From an uncultured Alphaproteobacteria bacterium (GTDB taxonomy: Bacteria; Pseudomonadota; Alphaproteobacteria; RF32; CAG-239), in assembly GCA_944392285.1 (NCBI GenBank), contig CALXWF010000103.1:1-6838 (forward strand): DNA of 6,838 bases, given 5' to 3'. The position numbers were made by a program, and so were the translations under genes. The notes below the pieces were generated by a model that made no database searches, was not told the DNA's origin, and saw nothing but the letters and a program-made list of their open reading frames with translations. Below, in pieces: positions 6,021 through 6,838 of this stretch; position 1 is the stretch's first letter; each line of letters opens with the position of its first letter.

Positions 6021-6108
6021 GAGTCCAATATGGTTATAAATTTATTAACAAGCACAAAAAAAGCCTGACTTTTTTAAGATTGGCTTTCAATTCAAGAGGT
6101 TAGGAATC
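6021..6108. promoter_or_regulatory. ccrM upstream region with two GANTC sites and a CtrA-like box
   Basis: The gap between ccrM and the small upstream gene holds GAGTC (6021-6025) and GAATC (6104-6108), the methylation target of the encoded enzyme. Between them, TTAT-N7-TTAA (6034-6048) matches the CtrA consensus TTAA-N7-TTAA at seven of eight positions. In Caulobacter ccrM is known to be controlled by CtrA and by methylation of GANTC sites in its promoter region. The methylation sites are certain as sequence; their regulatory role is inference, and the CtrA-like box could be chance in AT-rich DNA. I could not place a convincing -35/-10 pair. Confidence 0.4.
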
Positions 6109-6123
6109 GAAAAAAAATTTTTA

Positions 6124-6156
6124 AAAATAAAAAACCGCCGGATTACAGCGGTTTTT
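6124..6156 (-). terminator. Terminator overlapping the 3' end of the 123-residue orphan gene
   Basis: A 9-bp stem, AAAAACCGC / GCGGTTTTT (6130-6138 with 6148-6156), has a nine-base loop. The minus-strand T-rich tail continues through 6129-6124. The ascending arm encodes the last codons (QKPL) and the TAA stop falls in the loop, so the terminator is part of the gene. Confidence 0.8.
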
Positions 6157-6514
6157 GCTCCAAAAGGAGGAGAAGTTTAGGCCTTTTTCTTAAAATACAT
6201 TTCATATGAATGGGCCAATCTTCAACCAATTCAAAAACTTTTGGCTCATACAGATACAGATTCTGCAATTTAAGATAATTTTCAAAAACAGCGGCGGCAC
6301 ACGCCTCTGTTTGCGCCAAAGGAATTTCACTCAACAACAATCTGAATCTGTCAAATACTTTCACAATCAGGTCTTGAGAAGACAATTCAATATCAATCTT
6401 GCTGTCATTATCCCAATAGCGACCGTCAGACCTCAATCTGCGCAACAAATAACGAAGATATACAATATCCGCGTTCAGTTGCTTAAATTCCAATAAATAA
6501 TTTTTTTCATCCAT
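6143..6514 (-). CDS. Hypothetical protein, 123 residues, between rnhB and ccrM
   Basis: I do not recognise this protein. It looks all-helical, with an Arg/Leu-rich amphipathic stretch near residues 17-28 (IVYLRYLLRRLR), a central acidic part and a basic Leu-rich C-terminus (ILRKRPKLLLLLEQKPL). There is no signal peptide or clear membrane helix. The gene is supported by a good promoter whose -10 lies 27 bases before the ATG, and by a terminator built into its last codons. No Shine-Dalgarno sequence precedes the ATG at 6514; like the other orphan in this window, the start sits in the context AGCTATG. It carries two of the window's eight GANTC sites (6259, 6344). Its position between rnhB and ccrM suggests nothing firm about function. 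Confidence 0.68.
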   Translation of the reverse strand: MDEKNYLLEFKQLNADIVYLRYLLRRLRSDGRYWDNDSKIDIELSSQDLIVKVFDRFRLLLSEIPLAQTEACAAAVFENYLKLQNLYLYEPKVFELVEDWPIHMKCILRKRPKLLLLLEQKPL

Positions 6515-6540
6515 AGCTTAATAATTTACGTTATAACAAC

Positions 6541-6568
6541 AGTATATAGACAAAAAAAATATTATCAA
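6541..6568 (-). promoter_or_regulatory. Sigma70-type promoter of the 123-residue orphan gene
   Basis: On the minus strand TTGATA (6563-6568, five of six consensus bases) is followed after 16 bases by TATACT (6541-6546, five of six). The expected transcript start is about 20 bases before the ATG at 6514. The -35 begins nine bases past the rnhB stop codon. Confidence 0.7.
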
Positions 6569-6577
6569 GCAATTTAT

Positions 6578-6838
6578 TTAGGCGGCATTTTGTTGCAAAA
6601 TTTCCGCAATCGGACGATAAGATTTACGATGTTCGGGACAAATTCCATGTTTTTTTAAGCCCTCAATATGCAAAGCCGTCCCGTAACCGGCATTTTTTTC
6701 AAAACCATAATAAGGATATTTTTTGGCTAATTCGCTCATAAGACGGTCACGATAAACCTTAGCCACGATGGAAGCTGCAGCCATTGAAAAAGAACGAGCA
6801 TCTCCTTTAATAACGGCCTTTGCTGCACAAGGAAACCC
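6578..6838 (-). CDS. rnhB: Ribonuclease HII, C-terminal part (5' end beyond window)
   Basis: The frame is open from the window edge to TAA at 6578, giving the last 86 residues of RNase HII, which cleaves RNA in RNA-DNA hybrids and starts removal of single ribonucleotides from genomic DNA. The fragment contains VIKGDARSFSMAAASIVAKV followed by YRDRLM, holding the third and fourth carboxylates of the DEDD active site (fragment Asp13 and Asp31, 18 apart as in characterised enzymes). The stretch NAGYGTALHIEGLKKHG follows, including the conserved tyrosine involved in recognising the RNA-DNA junction. The N-terminal half with the first two acidic residues lies outside. No hairpin terminator follows the stop before the next promoter, so some read-through into the small downstream gene is likely. 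Confidence 0.93.
   Translation of the reverse strand, partial: GFPCAAKAVIKGDARSFSMAAASIVAKVYRDRLMSELAKKYPYYGFEKNAGYGTALHIEGLKKHGICPEHRKSYRPIAEILQQNAA

Noticed and set aside
6056..6087. A-run/T-run inverted repeat and AAAGCC/GGCTTT pair upstream of ccrM
   Set aside because: The stems are short and AT-rich or have a long loop, and lie between a terminator and ccrM where no termination is expected.

Overview
The window looks like a chromosomal segment of a fairly AT-rich, uncultured-type alphaproteobacterium. The main pointers are a full-length CcrM-type GANTC adenine methyltransferase with its C-terminal extension, an alphaproteobacterial-style Ppx/GppA protein next to rlmE, the alphaproteobacterial form of RsmB, and rnhB close to ccrM. 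No tRNA, rRNA, CRISPR, phage or transposase gene is visible. The taxonomic placement is inference from these genes.

Every supported gene lies on the minus strand, so transcription runs from high to low coordinates: rnhB (3' part, 6838-6578), a 123-residue orphan (6514-6143), ccrM (5975-4878), two tandem Ppx/GppA paralogues (4745-3612 and 3622-2615), rlmE (2688-1996), a 175-residue orphan (1762-1235), and rsmB (1068 to beyond base 1). The two paralogues and rlmE overlap end to end and form one operon with translational coupling. ccrM, the 175-residue orphan and the 123-residue orphan each end at a hairpin plus T-run terminator. Candidate promoters sit before both orphans, before the ppx operon and before rsmB. 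No gene-free stretch exceeds 300 bases; the longest (1763-1995) is filled by a promoter and a repeat system.

Functionally the segment is housekeeping: rRNA modification (RlmE on 23S, RsmB on 16S), nucleic-acid maintenance (RNase HII, CcrM) and polyphosphate/(p)ppGpp-type phosphatase chemistry (Ppx/GppA). The unusual content is in four places. First, a 125-bp imperfect palindrome (1874-1998) has 10-bp perfect ends, one of which contains the rlmE stop codon; an extra 45-bp copy of one arm abuts the promoter of the 175-residue orphan. Second, the downstream Ppx/GppA paralogue keeps its N-terminal catalytic motifs but has lost several C-terminal ones. Third, GANTC sites are scarce in the window but cluster around the ccrM 5' region. 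Fourth, an unrecognised small gene with its own promoter sits between rnhB and ccrM.
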